Below are positions 49,402 to 62,401 of a stretch of DNA of 64,000 nt, piece after piece. Position numbers and translations under genes: made by a program. Origin of the DNA: Pseudorasbora parva (Eukaryota > Chordata > Actinopteri > Cypriniformes > Gobionidae); contig NC_090182.1 in NCBI RefSeq assembly GCF_024679245.1, positions 30,100,047 through 30,164,046 of the forward strand, given 5' to 3'. The stretch's first letter is position 1, and each line of letters begins with the position of its first letter. The notes under the pieces are model-generated. The model was not told the origin of the DNA. It was given only the letters and a program-made list of their open reading frames with translations, and ran no database searches.

Positions 49402-49957
49402 AGGGGTGGTTGCATGCAATTTCACTTTTTTAAACTTCAGTTAGTGTGTAATGTTGCTGCTTGAGCATAAACAGTTTCTGCAAAGTTACAGCGCTGAAAG
49501 TTCAATGCAAACGGAGATATTGTCTTTTAAAATTATGGCAGGTTAATGCCTACAAAAACGGCCGGTTTGGACTACAACAAGCTTCTTGCCGGGTTGGTGA
49601 CATCATAAACCCTTGCTAGTCTCCGCAGATGTGACTTCTGCCCGAAATGGTAAGGGTCGTGGCGTTTCCGGACAACCTGTGCTTGGCACTTCAGCCAATA
49701 AAAATACATGAAACTACATTTGGCCATCTAACCAATCTAAGACCACTGCGTTTTCGGAGGGATGGGAAGCAGGAAGCAAGCGAGCCGTTCAAAGGATAGT
49801 GGAGACAGCGGTGTGGAATAAAGGTCAAATATTAGAAAACTACGGCATTTAAAAATAAATAAAAAAGAAGTATGGTTTACAGTATAACATGTTATACTGT
49901 ACCCCATAAATGCAACCAAGCATAGAAAAAAAAAAAAAAAAAAAAACACAGAACCCT
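49402..49957. mobile_element. TTAA-flanked non-autonomous element
   Basis: Flanked by TTAA (49398-49401 and 49958-49961). Its ends begin AGGGGTGGTTGC at the left and AGGGTTCTGTG at the right (complement), so only a very short inverted repeat is visible. The left 100 bp recur inverted at 42665-42812. No coding frame; a 25-A tract lies near the right end. Confidence 0.6.
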
Positions 49958-49961
49958 TTAA

Positions 49962-50968
49962 ATCCTAATAGGACTTTCTTTAACGAAACAGAACATCCAT
50001 TTCATACTTGATCCCTGTAGAGACATTAGTATTTAAGGCGGATTCACACTTCTGCATCGAACCTGCGCCATAGCCAATAGGTCCTTAGGGTACCGATATA
50101 CCATTGTTTTCCTCAGTTCGGTCCTAGCGAGTTGCTGTCCTGCAGAGTTTGGCTCCAACCCTTAAAGACACCTATAGAAGCTCTCATTGAGAATTAACAG
50201 GTTTAGATGTTAATGTTTTATTGAAAATGTTTGGTCACCATTATGGGGATCAGTGTTTATTTAGTTGGGCAGTTTGACTTGGATTTTTAAGTAAGTGTGA
50301 GGTTTTGTCACAGTGTAAACAAAACACATAATTTTTCAAAACAAAAGAAGCTATAAACAAAAATAATCAAGAAGAATAATATTTGACTAAACTCATCACT
50401 GAATAAAAATATTAATAAATAATATTCACCAATAATACTTTCTTGCCACCGATCACATTCTAAATTTAGATTTTTAAAAAACATTATAAGGGGGGAAACG
50501 TTTATAACACAGATATTAAGAATTTAAAGGTGCCCTAGAATGATTTGATTTGAAACAACATGTTAAATAGTTCTCTGATATCTACATAATGGCAAAAATT
50601 ATCCAGATACAGTTTTACAGGTCCATTTACAATCCTGTAAAATTGTCCAGGATGTAATGCTCCGTTTTTGCCTCATTTGGAAGAGTCATGAATATTTATT
50701 TATTTATTTTTGTCTTTATTTGTTAGGGACAATGCTCATTGATCAACAACAGGTTACTTGCTGTAAACAAGCCAGAGTTAGCAAATAGTGCTAATTTCCA
50801 TCTGTTGTCCCTAGCCAGATCTTATAGACACCCTAAAATAAAAAAAGTCAAAAATACATATAAGAATTAACAGATGCAGTAGCAATGCAATAAATACAAC
50901 AGAACTTTTAAAACAATGTAAGGAACACTCAAACAGACAAAATATTACTCATCTCACCCTCAACTAAA

Positions 50969-50970
<2 letters not shown>
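49962..50970. other. Intergenic DNA with repeat fragments
   Basis: About 50520-50690 starts TTTAAAGGTGCCCTAGAATG, the left terminus of another abundant cyprinid DNA element. About 50700-50850 (TTTATTTGTTAGGGACAATG, then CATCTGTTGTCCCTAGCC) resembles a retroelement 3' end. No gene. Confidence 0.4.
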
Positions 50971-51040
<70 letters not shown>

Positions 51041-51087
51041 CATATATACATACACACATATACATACACATACACACACATATACAT
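50971..51087. repeat. Compound (CA)n (TA)n microsatellite, left part
   Basis: About 50 bases of CA, 20 of TA, then mixed TACACA words. It is interrupted by the hAT element and resumes at 51943. Confidence 0.9.
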
Positions 51088-51942
51088 TAGAGTGCGGATC
51101 GGGCCGCATTTTTCTGTCCGAGCCCGGCCCGCGTCCGACAGAGCAGTAACCGAACCCGACCCAAGCCCGACAGGCATTAAAATATATATGTCCGAGCCCG
51201 ACCCGAGCCGGACAGTTAAAATCTATTTTTTTTCCTCATATACTAATGACACGTACGTTTAGTTTTGTGTGGAAAGCCCGCTTTTATTAAGCAACTGTAG
51301 GAAGGCATTCTGAAATGTTTACAGACTAGCGAATCAGCACGCGCATGCGGCATCAAATGTTACACAAAGCCCAATCAAATAGCCAACTGAAATTAAATGA
51401 ACAAAGGTCTACTAAAAATGGCCCAAGCTAACAGAACAAAACATTAACATAACACAATTGAAATGCTTATTGAAATGAACGTCATCTAAACTGCAACATG
51501 GGATCTATTTACATAATTTATCCATCAAAGTTTAGGCCAATCAAGGTTTTATGCAGAAAAAAGATTGCATTAACTGTGGATTGCTTCAAGGCTGTCCTGC
51601 TGCCAGCAGCGCTGAAGTTGCGCTCACTGGAATGACAAGGATGCCGCGGGCAGCACGTGTTGCGCGTTGTTGTCACGGCGACATAAACAAATTCCTGCAT
51701 GCAGGAAGACGGATGTAATTTATTTTAATCACAAAAACAAACCATTGCATCAAGTTAAACAGGCCCATTGGCTACTTGCATAATAAGCAGTTTTAAATTT
51801 AAAAGGTTCAATGCCTTATCGCGCTGACGTGGCCAAGCCCGACCCGAACCTGAACGTCATTTCTAAATATCTGTCCGAACCCGGCCCGACCCGTCGGGTA
51901 CCGTCGGAACCCATCGAGCTCGGGTCGGGTATCTATCCTCTA
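51088..51942. mobile_element. hAT transposon inserted in a microsatellite
   Basis: 855 bp flanked by the 8-bp duplication ATATACAT (51080-51087 and 51943-51950). The ends share TAGAG. Subterminal zones are packed with CCCGACCC/GAGCCCG words. A fossil of the transposase C-terminus is present on the minus strand (51518-51700). Confidence 0.85.
51518..51700 (-). pseudogene. hAT transposase C-terminal (dimerisation domain) fragment
   Basis: The frame contains SSERNFSAAG, matching the conserved hAT C-terminal motif (S-S-ER-FS-AG), followed by a downstream VNAIFFLHKTL-like helix. Only about 60 codons remain of an expected protein of more than 600 aa. Confidence 0.65.
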
Positions 51943-52000
51943 ATATACATACACATATACATACATACATACATATATACACATACATATATACATAAGC
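51943..52000. repeat. Microsatellite, right part
   Basis: ATACATACACATATACATAC-type words continuing the 50971 repeat on the other side of the hAT element. Confidence 0.8.
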
Positions 52001-54342
52001 AAAATGTATTTATGGACCTAAGTATTTGGTGTATGGTTACAATTGTAATTATTCCTAATCCAGGATTTAAGATGTTTTTTTTAAAAGAGGATAGGCTATT
52101 ACACTCCCATCAATATCAATATTAATGTTGAGCTCTGCTCTGAATGGCTTATTTCAACAGCTCACAGCAGTTCAGTTGTACAGCGAAGCAGCTCATGAGT
52201 CCTGACCGTCCTGACACAACACAGACCGACTGAATGACACTTTAAGCAGAACATCTTAAATGGAGATTGATAAAATGCAGCCTACTTGTTTATTGGTGTT
52301 TTCAGATCAATGCATTGTTGCTATTGCCACAAATATACCCGTGCGACTTATGACTAATTTAGTGGTCCAGGGTCACATTTATTTCTTTTCATGTTAATTT
52401 CCTTAATAAATGGGTTCATAGGAAACCTTTTTTTGTTTTTTTGTTATGTAATGGCCTTAAAAAAACCTATATCCACTTTTTTTTTCTGGTTCCCAGGAGG
52501 TTAGAGTAGTCCAAATGAATCATTCACCATATTTCACGTCTTCTGAAGTCATATAATAGCTTTGTGTGAGGAATAGATACACATGCAAGTCGTAACTCTT
52601 AAAATGAATAGCTATAGTCACCATTCACATTCATAATGTGGAGCAGCTTGGACACAATTATAAATGTTCTTTTTATAAGGATGACACATTTTGTTTTTCA
52701 TTTTGATATCCCTAACTGTAACATTAGTCCACATATTTTGTCATTTCTGGTAAAAAGGCTCATCGAACAAGGCTTTAGTAAACCAAACAGATGTTTCTAA
52801 TGTCAGTATAACTAAGTCCAGAGGATGCACTGTATAAACAGGACCATGGGAGTTTTTTCATGCACCAATTTTTTCCATATACAGCATATGATGTGGGTGG
52901 ACAACACTAACAACGCTGGCTATAAACATCCTAACAAATGTCGACATGTGGCGTCACTGTGGCGTTACGTAGCTCACAACAGATTGTATGAGATAAGCTG
53001 TCTACAATTAGCCTGCCATTAGCCAAAACCACCCAACCCCCACCAACTCCACACACCGCATGAAGTGTTTATGGCCTGAGATCTAAAAAAAGGATACTGA
53101 CCGACCATGAGTGGAAAAGTCTCATTTAGCTCGGGAGAACAATAAAGATGCCTTTATTATCCAAAAACTGACAACAGAAATCTGTCAGTTAGAACAAGTG
53201 CAAAGTCTGTGTAAGATTTCAAGGTCTGGTTTCTTTGAAAGCGGCGGCAATTCAGGTCAACGTTCAGTGCATCTCCACAGGGCAGACATGAATAAGAGTT
53301 TCCTAAATGGCACGATTATGTCAGATGAATTTCTTTTTTCTCTTTGTAATCTCTGTAGGCAAGGGGACCGTTTCCATGGTAATGGTAAATGGTAAGTCAC
53401 TGTAAACACAGACAGGGGAAGTGAAGCAGGAAGTGGCTGGCCATGATGACGCAGACGGGCATGCAAATTTGACACGTTTTTGCCATGTGCTTTCAATTGT
53501 GCAAGTGCACAACAACAAAATGAGGGGCTGCACTATTCTAATGCAGATTTAGAAATGCATATTTAATTTTGCTACTTGTACTAAAAATCTTACTATTACC
53601 TATGAACATAACTTAAATAAGTGCACTCAAAATGGTATTTCCCATTTATCAAAAGCACATGCCCTTCAATGTGTTTCAAATAGGACACTCCACCCTCAAC
53701 TCAGTTTCCTCTGTCGAAACCACAGCAAAACTGAGTCTTGTGGAGAGATTTTTTTTTTTTTTTTTTGCATCAGCCGTTACTATCGCAGCCATTGGCTGCT
53801 AACAACACGAGTCACAAAGATCGGCAGAGATCACTGGCTGCTCAAGATGTCATGCCATCACTCCCCACACCCACATTACCGCAGAAAACCAAAAGTAAAA
53901 CATTAGGTCATACTTCTGCATGAGATATTTTAGGAGTTATTGCCTGATGTGTTTTTCAGTGGGATGCTGGTACAGCAAATTCATTCATTTTTCACTCCGG
54001 CCACTCACAATGCCCCATTTAAATGGCCTTCCTGGGCAGGGCTCCCAGAGAATCCGGCTAAATAAACAGGTGAGGCGTATGATTTCTAAATTTGGTCAAT
54101 CTTTAAACCCATTTTGCACTTCTACCCATGAGTCACTTTCCTACATTTCCTTACTTAGTCCTCCCGTTTAATGATCCTTAAATTTAGAAAAAGGGCTACG
54201 TAAACAAAACATTTCATCAACAAGGAAGGCTATTTGTTTTTCAGCAGGAACTATTTATATCTTACCTAAATGTATACTTACCATTTTTTTATGATGTAAT
54301 AATAATAGTACTAATTTTATTCTTTGTTTAAAAAAAAACATT

Positions 54343-54343
<1 letters not shown>
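52001..54343. other. Intergenic DNA, no gene recognised
   Basis: About 52495-52640 contains worn MITE-like words (CATATTTCACGTCTTCTGAA, ATAGCTTTGTGTGAGG). The rest looks unique. The frame 53111-53395 (plus) has no domain. A poly(T) run lies at about 53749-53766. Confidence 0.45.

Positions 54344-54392
<49 letters not shown>
54344..54392. repeat. (ATT)n microsatellite
   Basis: About 16 ATT units directly before the LINE fragment. Confidence 0.9.
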
Positions 54393-54398
<6 letters not shown>

Positions 54399-55269
54399 GG
54401 TAAATTAAGCCTTAAATTATTGCGGTCTCAAAACTTTGGCCAGTTGATAATACCTAGAATATTTAAATCAACTGCAGGTTGTCGATCCTTTTCCTATTTA
54501 GCATCTAAACTGTGGAACAGTCTTCCTAGCACTGTTCGGGAAGCCGCCAAACTCTTTCAGTTTAAATCTAGACTAAAAACACATCTCTTTACTCTGTCAT
54601 TATATTAACATTATATTAACTTTTTAAACTCACATTATTAACTTTCATTATTCAAATCAATTGACTGATTGTTAGGCTGCTTTAACTAGGTCAGCCGGAA
54701 CCAGGAACACATCCCATAACACCTGATGTACTCGTTACATCATAAAGAGACATGCCATCCTCATAAACCTGTCTCTTGTGTGATACCCAGAAACTTTGAA
54801 TATTCTGATCCAATATGATTTCTGACCTGTAAAGCTGCCAGAATAATAATCATACACTGTTTGTTAATAGGCCAGAGGAGAACTGGCACCCCGACTGAGT
54901 CTGGTTTCTCCTAAGGTTTATTTTTCTCCATCATGCCCTGATGGAGTTTTGGTTCCTTGCCACTGTCGCCTTTGGCTTGGCTTGCTCAGTTGGGGACAAT
55001 AAAATTATGATACAAGTTATTCAACTAAATATACAAATAAAATCAATTAATTAGGTCTTAATAAATTCTATGCCAACATTGTCGCCTTTATGATAAATTC
55101 AAATAAGCTGATAACATCATTGTTTTCTCCAGAGCGACTGTACAGCCGAATAAAATGTTGTAGCAATATTGTCCTGTTTAACACTGTGAAGCTGCTTTGA
55201 AACAATCATCATTGTAAAAGCGCTATATAAATAAGGTTGACTGATTGACTGATTGATTGATTGATTGAC

Positions 55270-55304
<35 letters not shown>

Positions 55305-55305
55305 C

Positions 55306-55382
<77 letters not shown>

Positions 55383-55383
55383 A
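54393..55383 (+). mobile_element. 5'-truncated LINE (L2/CR1-like) with ORF2 end, 3' UTR and (TGAT)n tail
   Basis: 54395-54608 encodes the C-terminus typical of jockey-supergroup LINE ORF2: a LIIPRIFKS-like segment, SYLASKLWNSLPSTVREA, then FKSRLKTHLFTL and a stop at 54606. A 3' UTR of about 620 bp follows (GAACTGGCACCCCGACTGAG, GGCATGATG complement, CTGTACAGCCG), then AAAAGCGCTATATAAATAAG and a (TTGACTGATTGATTGA)-type tandem tail. This copy shows that the repeats at 37385 and 46646 are LINE 3' ends. Confidence 0.8.
55237..55383. repeat. (GATT)n tail microsatellite
   Basis: About 36 TTGA/GATT units with a few GACT variants at the start. It is the expanded 3' tail of the LINE. Confidence 0.95.
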
Positions 55384-55645
55384 AAAATAAAGGATACACA
55401 GTTAAAAAAAATACAATTAAATAAAATTACAAATAAAACATGAACACTATGATTTACATTTTTAAACTTAAAAAATCTCATGTTTATTCAATGCGTCATC
55501 TACAATTTCTTTGTAAATGTGAAATTTTAATAGAAATTTGTGCACCTCATTTTCAAAAAAAAAAAAAAAAAAGTAGTAAATTACAAATAAATGGAAGGTA
55601 ACCCATTGGATGAAACAAAATGTTTTAGTCGAAAAAATATATACA

Positions 55646-55807
<162 letters not shown>

Positions 55808-55837
55808 ACAGCATATCTGGTCTTATTTTAAGTGTTA

Positions 55838-55838
55838 T

Positions 55839-55917
<79 letters not shown>
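55838..55917. repeat. (AAT)n microsatellite
   Basis: About 26 AAT units, separated from the TTTC tract by only 30 bases. Confidence 0.95.
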
Positions 55918-55918
<1 letters not shown>

Positions 55919-56309
55919 CGTACCAAAGGTCTTCGGTTGGGAAACATCTAATGCCATACAATTCACATCTATGATTACACTGTTGGTATAGTTCATATAC
56001 TGTGTTCCCTCCAAGACTCTTTTCACAGTTACAAAACAGTTGAAACCAGTTGTATCTGGTTCTTCCCTGTTCCCTCTAGTACTCACAGGGGAAACCGAAA
56101 TCAGCAAATCAAGTTGAGATGAGTCAGTGCTCTGCTACCAAGGTCTTTGTTTCCAAATGAGAAAAACATACACAGCAAAGAACTCAGCTCTGCCTGTTTT
56201 TGTAGACAGGGAACCCCTCATTATGTGGAAAGGGCCACGTCATGTCTTCTGCTTCTGGCTGTTGCTTGGCCCTCATCCTACAAGATTGTTAGGACCTCAA
56301 AACAAACAG

Positions 56310-56454
<145 letters not shown>

Positions 56455-56573
56455 CCTCTGTAAAAAAATTCCATGAGATTCAGCTGAACATAAAAATAGC
56501 ACAAGCTATGATTAGTACAAGTACATTTATACTTATTAAACTTTTTTTCCAACAGCAGCAAAAAATAATAATA

Positions 56574-56709
<136 letters not shown>

Positions 56710-56889
56710 ATAAATCACTGCACATTGAAACATGCAAACAAATGTAGCTGTTGTTTTGCAAAATTTTCACCTCAATTTCTCAGCATTCATTGAAAGCGTT
56801 AGGTGATCCCTTAACCAGGAAGTCAGAGAAAATGTCATTTTTAAAAGGGTTTATAGTGTAATACAAACATTTTTAGTCTGTATTTCAGT

Positions 56890-57605
<716 letters not shown>

Positions 57606-57897
57606 TTAAAGGGGGGGTGAAACACTCAGTTTCAGTCAGTGTCATGTCAATCTTGAGTACCTATAGAGTAGCATTGCATCCTGCATATCTCCGAAAAGTC
57701 TTTATTTTTTTTATAATTATATAAGAAAGATGCGCTGTTCCGAGTCTTTCCGAAAAAAGCCGAGCGGGTGGGGGCGTATCGTGTGAGCGGAGCTAAATAA
57801 TGACGTGTGCTCGCTGCTGCTATTGTGTTGAGTCGAGTGCGTCGTAAAGCTGTGTCATCCCTAACAGCGGGAAAAAAACTTTATTCAAAATAAAAAT

Positions 57898-58007
57898 ATG
57901 GCTTTTAATCAGATACAGCCATACATCTATGATCCGGAATCAGACCCAGAGGCTGCAGTTGAACAGGAGCAGCAGCAAAAACGACTAGAGCAGGACGTCT
58001 CTATGTG
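57898..58007 (+). CDS. First exon of a P2X7-receptor-tail-like gene
   Basis: The open frame begins MAFNQIQPYIYDPESDPEAA and runs through a Q/E-rich stretch to LEQDVSMW. There a GT donor (58008, GTACAAG) splits the tryptophan codon in phase 2. Fish have a large family of intron-containing genes annotated as P2X purinoceptor 7-like. These start with such a PY.FEPE-type acidic leader ending DV..W, followed in the next exon by the CxCGxC zinc-binding tail. Here the next exon is absent, so only about 37 residues remain and no product with the cysteine-rich domain can be made. Copies A and C carry the same exon broken by a frameshift. No signal peptide or membrane segment is encoded by the exon itself. 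Family assignment is from memory of the motif. Confidence 0.5.
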
Positions 58008-58472
58008 GTACAAGTTATACACTAACTATATAATATGCTTAGCGGCTTGTGTTATTTACATATTTATACTTGAATTATATCGTCGTATTTTTGTCTTTGA
58101 AGGTGTACATGTGGGAAGTGCAGTTGTGCACGTGTGTTTGTGTGTTTACGCGTGGTTTGTGTAGACAGTAAGCGGACTGGTTTTGCACGGCAGGTTAAGT
58201 TAGTGTTTACATAGAAAGACACGGAATAGTAGCGCATTTGAATGAAGAAGCGCGCTTATTTAGTTCAACATATTTCCCCCCTCTTTGTGTATTGTTGTTT
58301 GGAGTGCTTTTACAATACACAAACATAAAGTTACACATATAGTGGCCAGCTAAACAAATGTACACGCACTACACATCGCATGCTCCATTGATCAATTAAC
58401 TATACGTGATCATGTTTGGGCTACTTGATGAGCATAGGCAAAAACACAGACATTTGAAGCAGTCTTACTCAC

Positions 58473-58725
58473 AGTCTGCGGTTCTATCGTTGGGACTGCT
58501 CCATCCTTCAGCATTAGGCGATCGGAAAATCCTGTGTCGAGCTGGGCCTTGTTTATGAAACAGTCGGCACCGAAATGCAGCGAACAGATATAAACATTCG
58601 CGCAACTCAGTTGCTGATCCGGAAAAGCAAATTCCATCCACTGTTGCCTTAACGCGGGGTTTTGGGGAATCTGTGCAGGACTGGCAACCAAAAACGCACT
58701 TTTTTGGTGACATTGTTATGTGCAC
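58473..58725 (-). pseudogene. THAP zinc-finger exon, frameshifted
   Basis: On the minus strand MSPKKCVFGC (58713 onward) gives the first two zinc ligands. After a frame change near 58670, PQNPALRQQWMEF supplies the conserved tryptophan, CSLHF the C-x2-H pair, and LKDGAVPTI the AVPTF-like box that ends THAP domains. The exon closes with a GTGAGTAAG donor (58464-58472). At least one indel separates the two halves, so the domain cannot be translated as one piece. In intact relatives it is the DNA-binding domain of a transposase or accessory protein. Confidence 0.75.
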
Positions 58726-59062
58726 ATCACCTGTTCAGCGCATCCTACGAGCCAGCGCTTTGATGGGGGTAGCCTGTTACTTTCGCTCTCTCCCTCTCTC
58801 TCTCTCACGCGCTTCCGGTAGAATTGTCCGTAAGGCCCATACAAGGAAATTCCGCCCCCATTAACGTCAAAGGGGACGCATGATCTCAAAAAACTTGCCG
58901 AAACTTATGACTAACCGGAAGTAGTATTTTTGACAAAGAAATACTCCCATCAAACGTCCACCTTAACTTTTGAAACTTTGTCTATGTTTAGTATGGGATT
59001 CCATGTCTTTAACAGTGTAAAAAGATCAGTATGCATGAAACAGCATTTCACCCCCCCTTTAA

Positions 59063-61363
59063 TGATGTCTTTACTACCTTTCTGGACCTTGACAATGTGG
59101 GTCAGGAGGGGTCAGAGAGCTTACAGATAAAAAAAAAAAAAAAAAAACTCCATTTGTGTTCCGAAGATGAGCGAAGGTTTTACGGGTTTGAAACAATATG
59201 AGGGTGAGTAACCGATGACAGAATTTTTACTTTTGGGTGAACTTATCCTTTAACACCTGAAAAAATGCAGGTAGTGACAACAGAATTACAAAAATTCTAC
59301 GCAGTGTACAGAACTGAATAACTTATTAATCAGAGATGTGCCTCTCTCTGTGTGCTTTAGAAAAAATCACGGCGAAAGTGACATTGAACTTTGACTCATT
59401 CGTGTTGCCATATATACTGCTAGAAATAACAGCAAACAACAGGCCCATAATAATCCAGAATAAATACAACTGCTTTATCTAGCTAAACCTTGAATGTTTT
59501 CACAACTTGATTGCTTTATGAGCCAAGCCCAAATAAAAAGCCCAAAAACGCTTATAAGTGGACATGGCAACACTTCAAACATGAACAAATTGCAATACAT
59601 AGGTGGTGGTTTAGTTAAAATTGCAGAACATAAATCTTTTGTGTCTGTAATATTAATTTGGTCAAAAATAGTGGATACCTAACATGCAAGAACATTACCA
59701 TTAACACTGTGTTAATCATTACCATTTCAGCAGGGAGTCGTTGTTGAGTAGACACACAGACTGATAATTTAGGGGACTCACTCCCATATCTAATGCGGTT
59801 TTCACTGCTGGAACTTTTCAGTGTGTTTGTGGCCTATGAGTAGTTCACCACAAGCTGATGACCCTGACTGTGACCTGTGGATTCACACGAGCTCTCGTCT
59901 CCAATAGACACTAACTCAGAGGATAACAGGTGATTACTGTTACACAGTAAGCCAATTGAGGACCTGAATGGAAACCATTGGATCTTAGGATCAAGTGTGG
60001 TTTTATTTAGAAACTCAGTAGCTAGAGGTCAGACAACTAACATCTTGCAGACCTATTAGCCTTTCAGAAACGTTTACGTCCTGATCTGTTGCACTAGCCT
60101 ATTTTCAGACGTCTGGTTTCCGAGATTTTGCCCTGTGTAAACACACTGCTAATCATATGGCGCTCCATGACCTACATCTCATATGGAACTGGCATCCAGC
60201 TGGACGCACCCAGTCCTTGATGAATGAACACTTTTACCTCTAAATTAGGCTCTTCAGAACTGCAATACAGCTTCGGCCAGTACATGAAAACACACAGGGG
60301 GCGTTGATCCTCCTGCCAGAGTATTTTCATCTGGGTTCGCATGTGCTTCTGATTACTTTACTGGGGATGAAGGGAATGGAGCAGTAAAGGCGCAAACAAC
60401 ACAATATTTTCTTCAGGTTTACAGAAAGTACACAAATATCCAGGAAACAATGACTCAAAGCTTGGGTCACACCAAAGTTAGACCATTAACCCGATGGCAT
60501 CCGGAAGTCTGTAGCTTCCAGACACGTTTAACCAATGAAAACCGACTCTAAGTTGGTTAATGTTAACTTGTGTAAAACCATTAGGAAAGTACAGCAAGTA
60601 TGACAACAAATCAAAGCTATAAATAAGGGGATAAAAACCCTCTATGAAAAGAGAGTATGGTATGAATTATTCTAAATATGTTCCATCCCATAAAGCAAGA
60701 GCTGCCGGTTATTTTGAGTTATACTTTCTTATACTACCTTGAAGTTTCTCTGTAGGCTTATATAACAAAAGCCTGTGATCGCATGGGATATTATGAACAA
60801 TTTTGTTTATGAAGATCATTGTGATTAAATATAAAATTCAGTATTTTGGTTATTGGGGATATAAATGGAAGGACAGGGACGTTTGCTTGGCAATGAGTAA
60901 AGTACAGACTTTGCATTTTGGCTTGGAGAAGGCCAAAAACTTGGCAAAAGGGAATGAACCACTTCAGTTTTCTTTGGCTAGTCTTCACGCCAGATGCAAG
61001 TTCGAAGTACGGTCACTGGCATACGCCTGTGCTGAGAAAAATAGCCAATTAATATGCTGTTATTTTTTTTGTTGTTGTTGTTGAAGCTGTGTGTCATGCA
61101 TATTAAGCAACAATCACAAGTCTGGGACTTCATTTGACCAACAGAGTGCATTCCTTACAGCTTATGTCAAATATTAAACTATTGTTTGACCAGATTGGTT
61201 AGGTTTAAACACTGACTGCATTGCAAATCTGGTGACGCAAATAGGCCCTCCTCACACCCATATTACGAATTTAACAATATTTAATAAGCTGTAACCTTAC
61301 TTGTTTTGAAATTTAAGGAAGTACATAAAAGGTAAAAAGGTCATTTAAAATAAAAGGTCTTAA
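59063..61363. other. Intergenic DNA with one MITE fragment
   Basis: A 19-A tract and then about 59147-59255 (GAGGGTGAGTAACCGATGAC, TTTTGGGTGAACTTATCCTT) form the end of a common fish non-autonomous element. The rest is non-coding and looks unique. Confidence 0.45.
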
Positions 61364-62365
61364 AGAGGGGGTGAAATGCTGTTTCATGCATACTGAGCTT
61401 TTTACACTGTTAAAGACTTGGACTCCTATCCTAAACATAGACAAAGGTTGAAAAACTAATGATGGACGTTTCTGTGTCAAAAACACTCCTTCCGGTTTCT
61501 CACAAGTTTCGGAGAGTTTTTTTCGAGTTTGTGTCCGCTTGACGTCGACAGAGTGGAAGGTCCTTGTATGGGCCGTACGGGCTCTTCTCCCGGAAGGGTG
61601 CGCGCGCGTGACTAGAGCGAGAGGAAATGCTCTCAGGTGGAGATCCAGTCGTCCGTGAACACGTCTGTCACGCCTCGCTCCACTTTATTCCTATGGGTGA
61701 CATCGAGCGACTTCAACGCTTCAGCACAGCATTCCGGGAAGGCAGCGCTGCATTTGAACCCGTTTGAACGCAGAAATGACGGGAAGCTTCACAACATCGC
61801 TTCAGTCGCGTCACAAAAGTGGATCTCCATGGTCACTGCTGTCAGGACTTCACGAAATCAACAATTACCAAAGAAGTGTGTTTTTGTCGGAGCGGTCCCA
61901 GCGATAAAGGTTCACGGTCGTGCTTTAGAAGCAGGCGGTGAGTAAAGCTGCTTCAAATATCTATGTTGTTGGCTATCGTCGCGCATCAGTAAACAACACG
62001 ATCGTGTATAACGTTAGTTAATTTATCAATGGAGCATGCGATCTATGGTGTGTGTTTAAATACATTTGTTTAGCTGACCAAATAGGTGTCAGTTTGTTTA
62101 TTGTAAAACCACCCAAACATAAACCTAGCGTTCTCATAAAACCACCCAAACATGCTTCTTACTGCGTGCTTCTTACTCCGGTTACTCCATTGTTGTTCTA
62201 TGTATAACGTAACTGCGAGTAAAGACATGCAAATGTTGACAGGCAACTAAATACAGTAAATACCACAGAGAAGGACATCCTGCTGTTGCTGTTTCTCCTG
62301 TTCAATTTATTTCAGATCTGATTCGGGATCATATCTGTATTAGTTGAATCTGATTGATAGCCATC
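61364..62365. mobile_element. TTAA-target DNA transposon (Kolobok-like), copy C, truncated
   Basis: The left end AGAGGGGGTGAAATGCTG follows TTAA (61360-61363). It aligns with copy A throughout and keeps the THAP-side exon start (CCAAAGAAGTGTGTTTTTG near 61868, with a GGTGAGTAAAG donor at about 61935). The other side ends just past the P2X7-like exon (62260-62364, minus). The second terminal repeat is lost where another repeat begins near 62400. Confidence 0.7.
62260..62364 (-). pseudogene. Broken P2X7-tail-like first exon in copy C
   Basis: ATG at 62364 opens MAINQIQLIQI and then a TGA. The frame break falls at the same place as in copy A. A GTATTT donor-like word follows. Confidence 0.5.
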
Positions 62366-62401
62366 ATAAGCCATGGTTTATTTAGGGTAGCGTTTTCTTC
62401 T

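Larger units (their letters stand above)
57610..59058. mobile_element. TTAA-target DNA transposon (Kolobok-like), copy B, two gene starts
   Basis: 1449 bp flanked by TTAA (57606-57609 and 59059-59062). The terminal inverted repeat AGGGGGGGTGAAA is perfect at both ends. It contains a first exon on the plus strand (57898-58007) and a THAP exon on the minus strand (58473-58725), facing each other. The middle that would hold the remaining exons is missing, so it is a deletion derivative of a larger two-gene transposon. THAP zinc fingers are known in Kolobok, P-type and ISL2EU transposase systems; the TTAA target favours Kolobok. Confidence 0.75.

Noticed and set aside
55237..55383. CRISPR array or minisatellite with spacers
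   Set aside because: Short tandem units without unique spacers in a vertebrate genome; it is a microsatellite.
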